Notes under the pieces: model-generated
Seen by the model: only the letters and a program-made list of their open reading frames with translations
Told to the model about the DNA's origin: nothing
Databases searched by the model: none
In this document: positions 49,577-57,318 of the stretch, piece after piece
Layout: each line of letters begins with the position of its first letter
Numbering within the stretch: the stretch's first letter is position 1
Assembly: GCA_023101485.1 (NCBI GenBank)
Contig: LVZB01000001.1
Coordinates: 1,811,267 to 1,875,266, forward strand
Reading direction: 5' to 3'
Length of the DNA stretch: 64,000 nt
DNA from: Pasteurellaceae bacterium Macca
GTDB taxonomy: Bacteria > Pseudomonadota > Gammaproteobacteria > Enterobacterales > Pasteurellaceae
Made by a program: the position numbers and the translations under genes

Positions 49577-49932
49577 ACTCAACCTCCCACCCCCTTAAAA
49601 TTTTTCCAACTTTTAGAAATTTAGTCACTTATTCACTTATCTACTTTATTTTTTATTTAAGTTATTGAAAAGAAAAAAGAAATATAGAGTGAGTAATAGA
49701 GTGAATAGTCAGTGATAAGTGATTAAAACTAGCCGCTAGTTAAAAAATATGCCCAATAGCTACCTCAATAAAGTAGGGACATTCTGAAAATCTAGGGGGA
49801 TAAGAAAAGGCTACTGATCCTCTCTTATGTAAATTTTGCCGTTGTTTTCTTGCGTAGCTTTTCAAGTGAAAGACACTGTATTTACAACCAGATAAAAGGC
49901 TATATATTGTGAAAATATTTGTTTTTTAAGAG
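49577..49932. other. Non-coding block with TCACT iteron-like repeats (candidate replication site)
   Basis: About 350 bp, very A+T-rich, no gene. TCACTTATTCACTTAT on the plus strand faces several copies of the same word on the minus strand at 49687-49722 (GTGAGTAATAGAGTGAATAG, then GTGATAAGTGA). Next comes a palindrome, AACTAGC-C-GCTAGTT (49727-49741). The same TCACT words plus a 7-1-7 palindrome recur at 63780-63850, beside the primase. P4 replicates from paired ori and crr sites with iterons, so this may be one of two sites. The rest should contain the promoter of the capsid cassette. Confidence 0.4.
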
Positions 49933-49938
49933 GTGCGA

Positions 49939-50382
49939 ATGCTTATTCATAATTCAATCAGAAATGAGGTTATTGAGCGATTAGCCGAGAATATGCCCGA
50001 TGTGAAACATTACCACAACGGCTTGCCACGTATTTATCAAGGTGACAGTGTTTTGCCGATGATTGCTGTTTATTTGAATGATGCGGAGGGGCGACCGGTA
50101 AGATTTGGTGATGGTGGTATTGATTGGTTCGCAGAGCTTAATATTTTGACCTATGTTTCTTTCGGTGAAGGGGAAGCAACCTTAGACCGTATTGCTGAAA
50201 TTTTAAATCAAACCATTCTGCAAAGCGGTGATTTCCAGAATTTCCAGCTAGATCCAAGTTATGAAATGGGATACGCCTACGAATATGATACGGAAAATAA
50301 TGCTTGGGCAAGTTCTTCCCTAACTTATCGCATTATTTATCAACCCAAAACTTACATTAACTTAGGAGAATCTGATGTTTAA
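49939..50382 (+). CDS. Tail terminator protein, lambda GpU-like
   Basis: In lambda GpU caps the tail tube and joins it to the head. The 147-aa product shares the pattern of that family: a small N-terminal helix, PMIAVYLNDAEG, and a C-terminal block with W.SSSLTYRIIYQ that resembles WSSADLTYVITYE of GpU. The start ATG 49939 follows AAGAGGTG; GTG 49933 is in frame but lies in the ribosome site. It is the first gene of the head cassette and overlaps the capsid gene by 8 bp. It is the only tail-side gene seen in the island. Confidence 0.65.
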   Translation: MLIHNSIRNEVIERLAENMPDVKHYHNGLPRIYQGDSVLPMIAVYLNDAEGRPVRFGDGGIDWFAELNILTYVSFGEGEATLDRIAEILNQTILQSGDFQNFQLDPSYEMGYAYEYDTENNAWASSSLTYRIIYQPKTYINLGESDV

Positions 50383-51556
50383 GAAATTATTAGAACTACG
50401 CCAGCAAAAGGCACAAATTCAAGCAGAAATGCGCGCCATTATGGAAACCGCAGATAAAGAGCAACGTTCCACTACCGAAGCCGAAGGGGCGAAATTTGAT
50501 GAATTACGTAGTCAAGTTGGTAGCTTAGAGAAAGAGATTGCTCGTTATGAAGCGCTAACGGATGAGCAACGTAATCAAGCCGGTGCGGCGTCAGAAACAG
50601 CGAGTAAAGACGTGAGCAATGATGAATTGCGCCATTGGATTAAAACCGGTGAATTACGTTCATTGGCGACAAATACGAATAACGGGGCAGATGGTGGCTA
50701 TTCGGTTATTCCACAGCTTGATCGTGATGTGATGAAGCGTCTTTCAGATGACAGTGTAATGCGTTCAATTTGTAACGTAGTACGCTTACCGATTGGCGCA
50801 AAAGAGTATAAAAAACTCGTTTCAAATGGTGGTGCAGCCGTTGGCCATATTGGTGAAGGGGAAAAGCGTACAGAAACAGGCACGCCAACATTAAATGAAG
50901 TGACGATTACGCTTCACAACATTTACGCTTATCCGAAAACGACCCAAGAGATTTTAGATTTTGGTGGCGTGGATATTTTAGGCTGGCTGACAGATGAAAT
51001 TGCAGACACCTTTACGGAAACCGAAGAATCGACCTTAACCAATGGCACAGGCACAAAACAAGCAAAAGGCTTTTTAACCTACTCTCGCTCTGCTGATAAA
51101 GATAAAACCCGTGCATTCGGCACCCTGCAAAAAATGGAAGTGCCGGTTGCGAAATTGACGGCAGACACTTTGATTGATTTGTTATTCACCCTAAAAAGCA
51201 AATATCGCAAAAATGCCGTATGGGTGATGAACTCACAAACAGCTGGCACATTGCAGAAACTCAAAAATGGTAACGGTGATTATATTTGGCGTGATGGACT
51301 ACAAGTCGGTAGCCCAGCAACCCTTTTAGGCTTACCGGTTTATTATCTTGAAACGATGCCAGATGTTGGTGCAAATCAACCTTTCCTAGCGGTGGGTGAT
51401 TTTAAACGTGGTTATACCATTGCCGATCACGAAACTGGCACACGCACGAAACCAGATGCGATTACCGAGCCAGGTTTTTATAAGGTTCATACTGATAAAT
51501 ATCTTGGCGGTGGCGTGGTGGATTCCAATGCAATTAAAGTGTTAGAAGGTAAGTAG
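50375..51556 (+). CDS. HK97-family major capsid protein
   Basis: Coat subunit of the island's head. The 393-aa protein has an N-terminal charged coiled-coil scaffold-like delta domain (about 1-70, LLELRQQKAQIQAEM). This is normally removed by the prohead protease. The HK97 shell fold then starts near residue 100 (NNGADGGYSVIPQLDRDV, GEGEKRTETGTPTLNEVTI). Intact. A hairpin with a T-tract follows before the protease gene. Confidence 0.93.
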   Translation: MFKKLLELRQQKAQIQAEMRAIMETADKEQRSTTEAEGAKFDELRSQVGSLEKEIARYEALTDEQRNQAGAASETASKDVSNDELRHWIKTGELRSLATNTNNGADGGYSVIPQLDRDVMKRLSDDSVMRSICNVVRLPIGAKEYKKLVSNGGAAVGHIGEGEKRTETGTPTLNEVTITLHNIYAYPKTTQEILDFGGVDILGWLTDEIADTFTETEESTLTNGTGTKQAKGFLTYSRSADKDKTRAFGTLQKMEVPVAKLTADTLIDLLFTLKSKYRKNAVWVMNSQTAGTLQKLKNGNGDYIWRDGLQVGSPATLLGLPVYYLETMPDVGANQPFLAVGDFKRGYTIADHETGTRTKPDAITEPGFYKVHTDKYLGGGVVDSNAIKVLEGK

Positions 51557-51570
51557 TATTTCAACCGAAT

Positions 51571-51596
51571 AAAAGGGGGCATTTTGCCCCTTTTTT
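51571..51596 (+). terminator. Intrinsic terminator-like hairpin inside the capsid operon
   Basis: AAAAGGGGGCA and TGCCCCTTTT (51571-51592) form a strong stem ending in a T6 run, 15 bp after the capsid stop and just before the protease ribosome site. Partial read-through would make capsid mRNA more abundant than mRNA for protease and portal. Confidence 0.65.
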
Positions 51597-51613
51597 GCCA
51601 AAGAGGGATGATG

Positions 51614-52183
51614 ATGAAAAAAGATATTGAAATCCGTTCCACCACCTTAGAAACCGATAGCGAAAGCAAAAAGCTAGTGGGCTATGTGGTGCAATGGAAC
51701 AGAAACAGCGAAGTGCTATGGGGGGAATATATTGAGCAATTTGCCCCGAATGCGTTTCAGCAGAGTTTAGCCAGCGGACAGGATGTGCGAGCGCTATTTG
51801 AACACGACCACACAAAACTGCTAGGGCGAACATCAAGTGGCACATTAAAGCTTGAAGAAGATGCCATTGGCTTACGCTTTGAACTTATGCCACCGGATAC
51901 GCAATTAGGGCGTGATTTATTGGTGAGTGTTGAGCGTGGGGATATTCAAGGGATGAGTTTTGGCTTTCGCACGTTGAAAAACAGTTGGGATTTTAACGTA
52001 GAGCCGAATTTACGCACTGTTGAGCAAGCGGAGTTGATTGAGATCACGGTAACAAGCATTCCCGCTTATCCTGATTCAAGCCTTGAAGTATTAAAGCGCT
52101 CACAAGCGGTCGCAAAAGGAGAAAACTTTGCCCACTGGCAAGATGACAATCGCCGTAAATGGTTGCAAGCAATGGGGGCGTAG
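51614..52183 (+). CDS. HK97-family prohead protease
   Basis: Serine protease that trims the capsid delta domain during head maturation. Among three in-frame ATGs (51608, 51611, 51614) the last has proper spacing from AAGAGGG; it gives 189 aa. The fold shows GYVVQWNRNSEVLWGEYIE, the catalytic His in LFEHDH and the Ser in IQGMSFGFR, as in peptidase family U35/S78. A DNA uptake signal lies near its 3' end. The portal gene starts at the next base after its stop. Confidence 0.9.
   Translation: MKKDIEIRSTTLETDSESKKLVGYVVQWNRNSEVLWGEYIEQFAPNAFQQSLASGQDVRALFEHDHTKLLGRTSSGTLKLEEDAIGLRFELMPPDTQLGRDLLVSVERGDIQGMSFGFRTLKNSWDFNVEPNLRTVEQAELIEITVTSIPAYPDSSLEVLKRSQAVAKGENFAHWQDDNRRKWLQAMGA
52102..52111 (+). 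repeat. DNA uptake signal inside the island protease gene
   Basis: Exact ACAAGCGGTC followed by GCAAAA within coding sequence, showing the island shares host uptake signals. Confidence 0.7.
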
Positions 52184-53395
52184 ATGTTCGGATTATTCAA
52201 GAAAAAGGCGGAAACCCGGAGCCTGACGATTGAGGATGTTTTTGCTGCAATGGGTGCAAGCAATACCGGCGCGGGGGAATTTGTTAGCCCTTACACGGCA
52301 GAAGCTTTGCCCGCCGTATTAAATGCCGTCAATGTAATTGCCCAAGCAGTTGCCAGTATGCCGTGCTATCTCTTTGAGGTGAATGCCGAGGGGCGTAAAA
52401 GGGTAGAAAATCATTCCGTAGAGTATCTACTCAATGAAATGCCGAATCGAAACCAAACGCCTTATCAATTTAAAGAAGTGATGATGCGACACGTTTTGCT
52501 TAATGGCAATGCTTATGCGGTGATTGGTTGGAATGCACAAGGGCAAGCTGAAAGCCTGATTCCATACCCGCCTTATGCCGTGAATGTACAACGCACCTAT
52601 GCCGGTGATTATATTTATCAGATCACGGATTTAAACGGCAAACTCCACACTTACTTGCAAGATGAAGTATTGCATTTACGCCATGCTTCAAATGATGGCT
52701 TTATGGGGCGATCACCGATTGCCGTCTGCCGTGAAGCCGTGGGGCTTGGAATGGCTCAACAACGGCACGGTGCCAGCGTGATGAAAAACGGGCTAATGGC
52801 TGGGGGCATTGTAACGTCGCCTGAATGGTTCGACCAAGCCAAAGGGCAAAAAGCGATGCAAGCCTTAGAGCGTTATCAAGGGGCAAAGAACGCGGGTAAG
52901 ACACCAATTCTTGAAGGCGGAATGGATTACAAGCAGTTAGGGATGAGTAACCAAGATGCCGAGTGGTTAGCTAGCCGAAAATTCACTATTGAAGATATTG
53001 CCCGCATTTTCAATATTAGCCCTATCTTCCTGCAAGATTATTCCCATTCCAGCTATGCGAATTTTAGTGAAGCCAGTCGGGCATTTTTAGGGCAAACATT
53101 ACGGCCACATTTAGTCAATTTTGAGCAACAACTCAAAGATGCGTTGATGATTGATCTCACCAGCAAAAGCCGTAAGCGTTATGTGATTGAATTTGATACA
53201 AGCGACTTATTACGCACCAATCAGCAAGACCGATTCAGTAGCTATGACACCGCTATCAAATGTGGGATTTTAAGCCCGAATGAAGCGAGAAAGCGTGAGG
53301 GATTATTGCCTTATGCCGGCGGTGATGAGTTTAGTCAAGCCTGGAAGCAGACTGTTGAAGTGAAGAAAGGGGCAGAAAATGGCAAGGATGGTTAG
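52184..53395 (+). CDS. HK97-family portal protein
   Basis: Forms the dodecameric DNA-entry vertex of the head. The 403-aa protein has the typical N-terminal region (YTAEALPAVLNAVNVIAQAVASM), NGNAYAVIGWN, the central EVLHLRHASNDG and DYSHSSYANFSEASRAF. The ATG abuts the protease stop. It overlaps the head-closure gene by 17 bp. Confidence 0.93.
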   Translation: MFGLFKKKAETRSLTIEDVFAAMGASNTGAGEFVSPYTAEALPAVLNAVNVIAQAVASMPCYLFEVNAEGRKRVENHSVEYLLNEMPNRNQTPYQFKEVMMRHVLLNGNAYAVIGWNAQGQAESLIPYPPYAVNVQRTYAGDYIYQITDLNGKLHTYLQDEVLHLRHASNDGFMGRSPIAVCREAVGLGMAQQRHGASVMKNGLMAGGIVTSPEWFDQAKGQKAMQALERYQGAKNAGKTPILEGGMDYKQLGMSNQDAEWLASRKFTIEDIARIFNISPIFLQDYSHSSYANFSEASRAFLGQTLRPHLVNFEQQLKDALMIDLTSKSRKRYVIEFDTSDLLRTNQQDRFSSYDTAIKCGILSPNEARKREGLLPYAGGDEFSQAWKQTVEVKKGAENGKDG

Positions 53396-53726
53396 GGCTG
53401 GGAAATTCGATAAGGTTGTCAAAATCCAACGACAAACAACCAAATTAAATAATTATGGCAGCGTTGTTCAAAGTTGGGAAGATTTAGCCACAATTAGAGC
53501 AAGTATTGAGCCTTTACAAGGACGGGAATATTTCAGTGGTCCATTTCAGATGGGTGAGAACATCACAAGGGTTCGCATCCGATACCAACCAGACTTAACT
53601 GTTAATCGCAAAATGCGAGTGAAATATGGTGATCAGTTTTTAGATATTTATTCTGTTATTGACAGCAAAGAACGCCACGAAGAATTGCAACTGATGTGTA
53701 AAGAAGGAGAAGCACATAATGGCTAA
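53379..53726 (+). CDS. Head closure/head-tail adaptor protein (Phage_H_T_join type)
   Basis: Small neck protein that seals the portal after packaging and provides the docking surface for a tail. The 115-aa product has the all-beta pattern of the SPP1 gp16/HK97 adaptor family (MVRAGKFDKVVKIQRQ, W.DLATIRASIEPLQGREYF, DIYSVIDSKERHEELQLMC). The start ATG 53379 follows AAAGGGG. In a tail-borrowing island this protein should decide which helper tails fit. Confidence 0.8.
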   Translation: MARMVRAGKFDKVVKIQRQTTKLNNYGSVVQSWEDLATIRASIEPLQGREYFSGPFQMGENITRVRIRYQPDLTVNRKMRVKYGDQFLDIYSVIDSKERHEELQLMCKEGEAHNG

Positions 53727-54030
53727 ACCAAGAATAGAGCTAGATGAAATCAAAGCCCACTTACGCATTGAACACGATTTAGATGATGAACTCTTAGAAG
53801 TCTATGCTGATGCAGCACTGGAAGCAGCAAGCAATCATATAGGCAAAGTGTGGGGTGATGAACATAGCGATACCACAGTCCGCTTTACCAAGGGAATTAA
53901 AGTAGGGTGCTTGATGTTTATTGGTCATCTTTATGCTAACCGTGAAAGCGTAAGTGATGTTCAGCTTTATGAAGTGCCAATGACGATTAAAGCGTTATGG
54001 AATCCTTACCGTAACCTAGCGATTTATTAG
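53719..54030 (+). CDS. Head-tail connector protein (HK97 gp6-like)
   Basis: Ring protein binding below the portal. The 103-aa product has the helical gp6-type pattern: LDEIKAHLRIEHDLDDELLEVYADAALEAASNHIGK, shown here only as the family block, then VPMTIKALWNPYRN. It overlaps the adaptor by 8 bp and precedes the HNH gene by 9 bp. Confidence 0.8.
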   Translation: MAKPRIELDEIKAHLRIEHDLDDELLEVYADAALEAASNHIGKVWGDEHSDTTVRFTKGIKVGCLMFIGHLYANRESVSDVQLYEVPMTIKALWNPYRNLAIY

Positions 54031-54039
54031 AGATAACCA

Positions 54040-54396
54040 ATGCCAAATCACCCATTAAGACGTTGCACCTTTCCAGGTTGCAGAAACCGTGTGAAGTCTG
54101 GCAGATGTGATGAGCATAAGCCAAAGGATACTCGAATCAGTGCCAGTAAGCGAGGTTATGACCATAGGTGGAGCAAATACCGTCAAGGTTATTTAGCCCA
54201 TCATCCCTTATGTGTGATGTGCTTAGATAAGGGTATCTACACACCCGCAACAGTGATAGACCATATCAAGCCCGTAGAGAATGGACAAGCCGATCCGCTA
54301 TTTTGGGTTGAGAGCAATCATCAATCCCTTTGTCGAGATTGTCACAGCTACAAGACACGAGAGATTGATAAACGTGGTTATGGTGCGAAGAAGTAA
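54040..54396 (+). CDS. HNH endonuclease of the packaging module
   Basis: HNH nucleases next to terminase stimulate cleavage at cos sites in HK97-like phages. The 118-aa protein has a zinc-knuckle N-terminus (RRCTFPGCRNR, GRCDEHK). The HNH motif follows with paired CxxC (CVMC, CRDC), VIDHIKPV and NHQSLCRDCHSYK. Intact. It lies just before the 350-bp non-coding block that precedes terS. Confidence 0.9.
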   Translation: MPNHPLRRCTFPGCRNRVKSGRCDEHKPKDTRISASKRGYDHRWSKYRQGYLAHHPLCVMCLDKGIYTPATVIDHIKPVENGQADPLFWVESNHQSLCRDCHSYKTREIDKRGYGAKK

Positions 54397-54745
54397 CGTT
54401 CAAAGTCTAAATCTAAATTTCACTTATAAATCAATGAGTTAATCTCCCGAAAAATCAGGAGATTGAAAAATAAACAGAGGTGGGGGAGTTTTGGAAAGAA
54501 AAGCCTAACCGCTAAGAACCGCCCCCCCAACTCAATTTTTACGCACAGTAATTTTTCAGAAAATATAGGTGCGGTCGCTATGACCTTAACCTGTATAGTG
54601 AAAATTTCCCTGATAGCTGAAGAATTTAACCAATCCAATTTTGGTTCGGCTGAACTGTTGCGATAACACAACACTTTAACTATGTACATATGTACACGAC
54701 TGAACCAGCTCAAAATTGAGCCCGTTAAATACATAAGGAAAACCA
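54397..54745. other. Non-coding block before terS, candidate cos region
   Basis: About 350 bp. Dyads seen: AATCTCC/GGAGATT (54441-54464), a perfect 14-bp palindrome TGTACATATGTACA (54683-54696) and GCTCAA-AA-TTGAGC (54708-54721). C7 and G5 tracts lie near 54483-54530. A 67-codon frame (54463-54666) is open but has no clear ribosome site. With HNH and TerS on either side, this is the natural place for cos or TerS binding. The exact cut site cannot be read from sequence alone. Confidence 0.4.
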
Positions 54746-55114
54746 ATGACAAAAAAGAAACTCCCCAAAGCCCCTGATTATTTAGACGAAATCGCAAAAA
54801 GTCAGTGGCAAAGCAAAATCAAAGTATTAGCCGAGCGTGGCGATATTACCAGCGAAGACTACACCAACTTAGAGCTTTATTGCGTGAATTATTCCCTTTA
54901 TCGCCAAGCGGTTCAAAACATTGCAGAGCGTGGTTTTAGCATTACCAACACCCAAGGCACAGAAGCGCGTAATCCAGCGCTAACAGCCAAAAGTGAAGCC
55001 GAGAAAATCATCATCAAAATGTCGTCTTTGCTGGGCTTTGATCCTGTTAGCCGTAGAAAGACCCCGATTGATACGGAGGAAGCAGACGAACTCGACAACA
55101 TTATGGCGGGCTAA
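54746..55114 (+). CDS. Terminase small subunit (P27 family)
   Basis: DNA-recognition subunit of the packaging motor. The 122-aa helical protein has the P27-type pattern KAPDYLDEIAKSQWQ, LELYCVNYSLYRQAV and NPALTAKSEAEKII. AAGGAAA precedes the ATG. The large subunit begins 1 bp after its stop. A dedicated terS lets the island package its own DNA rather than the helper's. Confidence 0.88.
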   Translation: MTKKKLPKAPDYLDEIAKSQWQSKIKVLAERGDITSEDYTNLELYCVNYSLYRQAVQNIAERGFSITNTQGTEARNPALTAKSEAEKIIIKMSSLLGFDPVSRRKTPIDTEEADELDNIMAG

Positions 55115-55115
55115 A

Positions 55116-56783
55116 ATGCAACCGTGGCACACCTATGCGGAAAGCGTGAGAAGTGGTGAAATCAACGCCTGTAAGCGCATTAAACAAGCGGTTGAGCGTT
55201 ACTATAATGACCTTGAAAACCCCGCTTATGTGTTCGATGTGGCAACCGTTGAGCGATTTATCAAATTCTCACGCCTTTGCCCCCATGTGAAAGGGCATCT
55301 TTATAGCAAGCCGATTGAGCTATCCGACTGGCAAATCTTTCTTTTTGCCAATATTTTAGGCTTTAAATACCGTGAAAATGGCTTGCGGAAATATCGTTCT
55401 GCCTATGTTCAAGTCGCTAGGAAGAATGCGAAAAGCACCATTGCGGCAATTTTAGCGAATTGGTTTTTGGTGATGGAACAAGGTCAGCAAGATATTTACA
55501 CTGCTGCCGTTAGCCGAGATCAAGCCCGAATCGTCTTTGATGATGCCAAGAAAATGGCGACCTTATCCAAGCCCCTACGCAGTCGGCTCACTATTCAGCA
55601 ACATAAGATGCTATTCACGCAAAAAAACAGCCTAATGCGACCGCTTGCGGCGAAATCTTCCACCATTGAAGGCACAAACCCAAGCCTTGCTATTGTCGAT
55701 GAATACCACCTACACCCCGATAATTCGGTTTATTCCGCCTTAGAATTGGGGCAAGGCGCACGGCCCGAAGGACTACTCTTTGCCATTACCACCGCCGGCA
55801 GTAACACCATTTCAGCCTGCAAACAGCACTATGATTACTGCTGCCAAATCCTAGACGGCACAGAAAAGAACGAATCTATCTTCATTCTGATTTATGAGCT
55901 TGATGACGAAAATGAAGTGGATGACCCGAACAACTGGATCAAAGCAAACCCCAATATCGGCAAATCCATTCCCTACAAAGATTTTGAGAACACCATAACC
56001 AAAGCCCGAGGTATTCCGTCCGAATGGGTCGAAATGCTCACCAAACGCTTTAATGTGTGGTGCAATGGTGCGACCCCGTGGCTAGGGGAAGGTAACTGGA
56101 AACAGTGTGAGCGCCAATATCACGAGCAAGAATTACAAGGGCAAGCGTGCTATATGGGGCTTGATTTATCCTCAACTAACGATATTACCAGCCTATGCTA
56201 CGCCTTTCCGCAGGGGAATAAAGTCCGATTGCTGACACGCCATTACATTCCCGAATACCAACTGCAAAACGTGGCCAATAAAAACCGAGCCATTTATCGC
56301 AACTGGGAACGTATGGGCTGGCTACGCGTAACTAAGGGAGATTGTATCGATTACGACCGTATCCGAGATGATATTTTCAAGGATGCCGAAACATTTGAGA
56401 TCAAGATGATTGGCTTTGACGTCTGGAATGCCACTCACCTTAGAACCCAATTACAAGGCTACGGCTTAGAGGTTGAGCCATTCCCGCAAACGTATCAACG
56501 TTATAGCCCCGTCGCCAAATCTGCCGAAGTACTGATCAACCGACAAATGATAGAGCATAACGGCGACCCGGTTTTATCGTGGGCGTTGTCAAATGTGGTG
56601 ATGGAAAGCGATGCCAATGCCAACATCAAACCAAACAAAAAGAAATCAGCCAATAAAATTGACCCCGCAGTCGCTTTTTTAATGGCGTTGGGAACGTATC
56701 AGCTTGAATATGGCGATCTTGCCTTTGAAATGAGCGATGACTACAAACAACAACTTGCCACATTTACCGGCATTGATTTATAG
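55116..56783 (+). CDS. Terminase large subunit (HK97-type)
   Basis: ATPase and nuclease that drives DNA into the head. The open frame extends back to 54993 inside terS, but ATG 55116 (MQPWHTYAESVRSG) fits the family start and operon spacing; 555 aa. The ATPase domain has a deviant Walker A, RKNAKST (near 110), and Walker B LAIVDEYH. The nuclease domain has YMGLDLSSTNDIT and later FDVWNA. Intact. It is the last gene of the head module. Confidence 0.93.
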   Translation: MQPWHTYAESVRSGEINACKRIKQAVERYYNDLENPAYVFDVATVERFIKFSRLCPHVKGHLYSKPIELSDWQIFLFANILGFKYRENGLRKYRSAYVQVARKNAKSTIAAILANWFLVMEQGQQDIYTAAVSRDQARIVFDDAKKMATLSKPLRSRLTIQQHKMLFTQKNSLMRPLAAKSSTIEGTNPSLAIVDEYHLHPDNSVYSALELGQGARPEGLLFAITTAGSNTISACKQHYDYCCQILDGTEKNESIFILIYELDDENEVDDPNNWIKANPNIGKSIPYKDFENTITKARGIPSEWVEMLTKRFNVWCNGATPWLGEGNWKQCERQYHEQELQGQACYMGLDLSSTNDITSLCYAFPQGNKVRLLTRHYIPEYQLQNVANKNRAIYRNWERMGWLRVTKGDCIDYDRIRDDIFKDAETFEIKMIGFDVWNATHLRTQLQGYGLEVEPFPQTYQRYSPVAKSAEVLINRQMIEHNGDPVLSWALSNVVMESDANANIKPNKKKSANKIDPAVAFLMALGTYQLEYGDLAFEMSDDYKQQLATFTGIDL

Positions 56784-56846
56784 GCTTGAAATTTTGGCAA
56801 TGAATTGCTATAAAATAATCATGTATCCGTTCAATTAGGGGGGAAT

Positions 56847-57224
56847 GTGTTAGATTTTATTAAGTTTTCATTCCGTTTAGGGATTTTATTTGCGACACCT
56901 TTTTTTGCTTTGTTTGCTTTTGTGGTATTTAATAAGATTGGCTGGCTAAAAGTAGTCTTGGGCTTTTCTTTGCTAGTACTTTTCAGTGTTATTTGTATTA
57001 TATGGGAAGATAGAAAAGCAAAAAATAACCATGAAGAACAACGCTATAACGAATATATGGCAAAGCTAGATAAAGAATTATCACGCCCTATTATTAAAGA
57101 AAGGCTATTTAAACAACAAAATAAACCGATTGAAGTTAAAGATTTTATTAATGGTTCAGTGAATTATGTAGCCCCGAATGGAAAAGAAACCAAAATAGCG
57201 GATATTAAAATTAATCTTAAATAA
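56847..57224 (+). CDS. Small membrane protein of unknown function
   Basis: GTG start behind GGGGGGAA, 125 aa. Two adjacent hydrophobic segments (about 5-25 and 30-50, IGWLKVVLGFSLLVLFSVICII) are followed by a charged cytoplasmic tail of about 70 residues. I do not recognise it. Its position, between terminase and the AlpA regulators, is a cargo position in such islands. It is A+T-richer than the head genes. Confidence 0.6.
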   Translation: MLDFIKFSFRLGILFATPFFALFAFVVFNKIGWLKVVLGFSLLVLFSVICIIWEDRKAKNNHEEQRYNEYMAKLDKELSRPIIKERLFKQQNKPIEVKDFINGSVNYVAPNGKETKIADIKINLK

Positions 57225-57231
57225 CCAATCA

Positions 57232-57284
57232 AACGCACCTAGGCTGATCTCCGAAAGCAAGAAACCTTATCTTGTGGGTGCGTT
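57232..57284 (+). ncRNA. Candidate structured RNA ahead of the cargo gene
   Basis: AACGCACC (57232-57239) pairs with GGTGCGTT (57277-57284), enclosing an inner stem CAAGA/TCTTG. The element ends about 20 bp before the ribosome site of the next gene. No T-tract follows, so it is not a simple terminator. It could be a leader structure or a small antisense RNA; no family was recognised. Confidence 0.35.
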
Positions 57285-57318
57285 CCTCCCATAAGGGCAA
57301 ATGCGAAAGGAGCGTTTT

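Noticed and set aside
54463..54666. 67-codon frame between HNH and terS
   Set aside because: Lacks a convincing ribosome site and overlaps the dyad at 54441-54464; kept only as part of the candidate cos region.
57232..57284. Retron or type III toxin-antitoxin RNA
   Set aside because: No reverse transcriptase and no tandem RNA repeats or ToxN-like gene are nearby.
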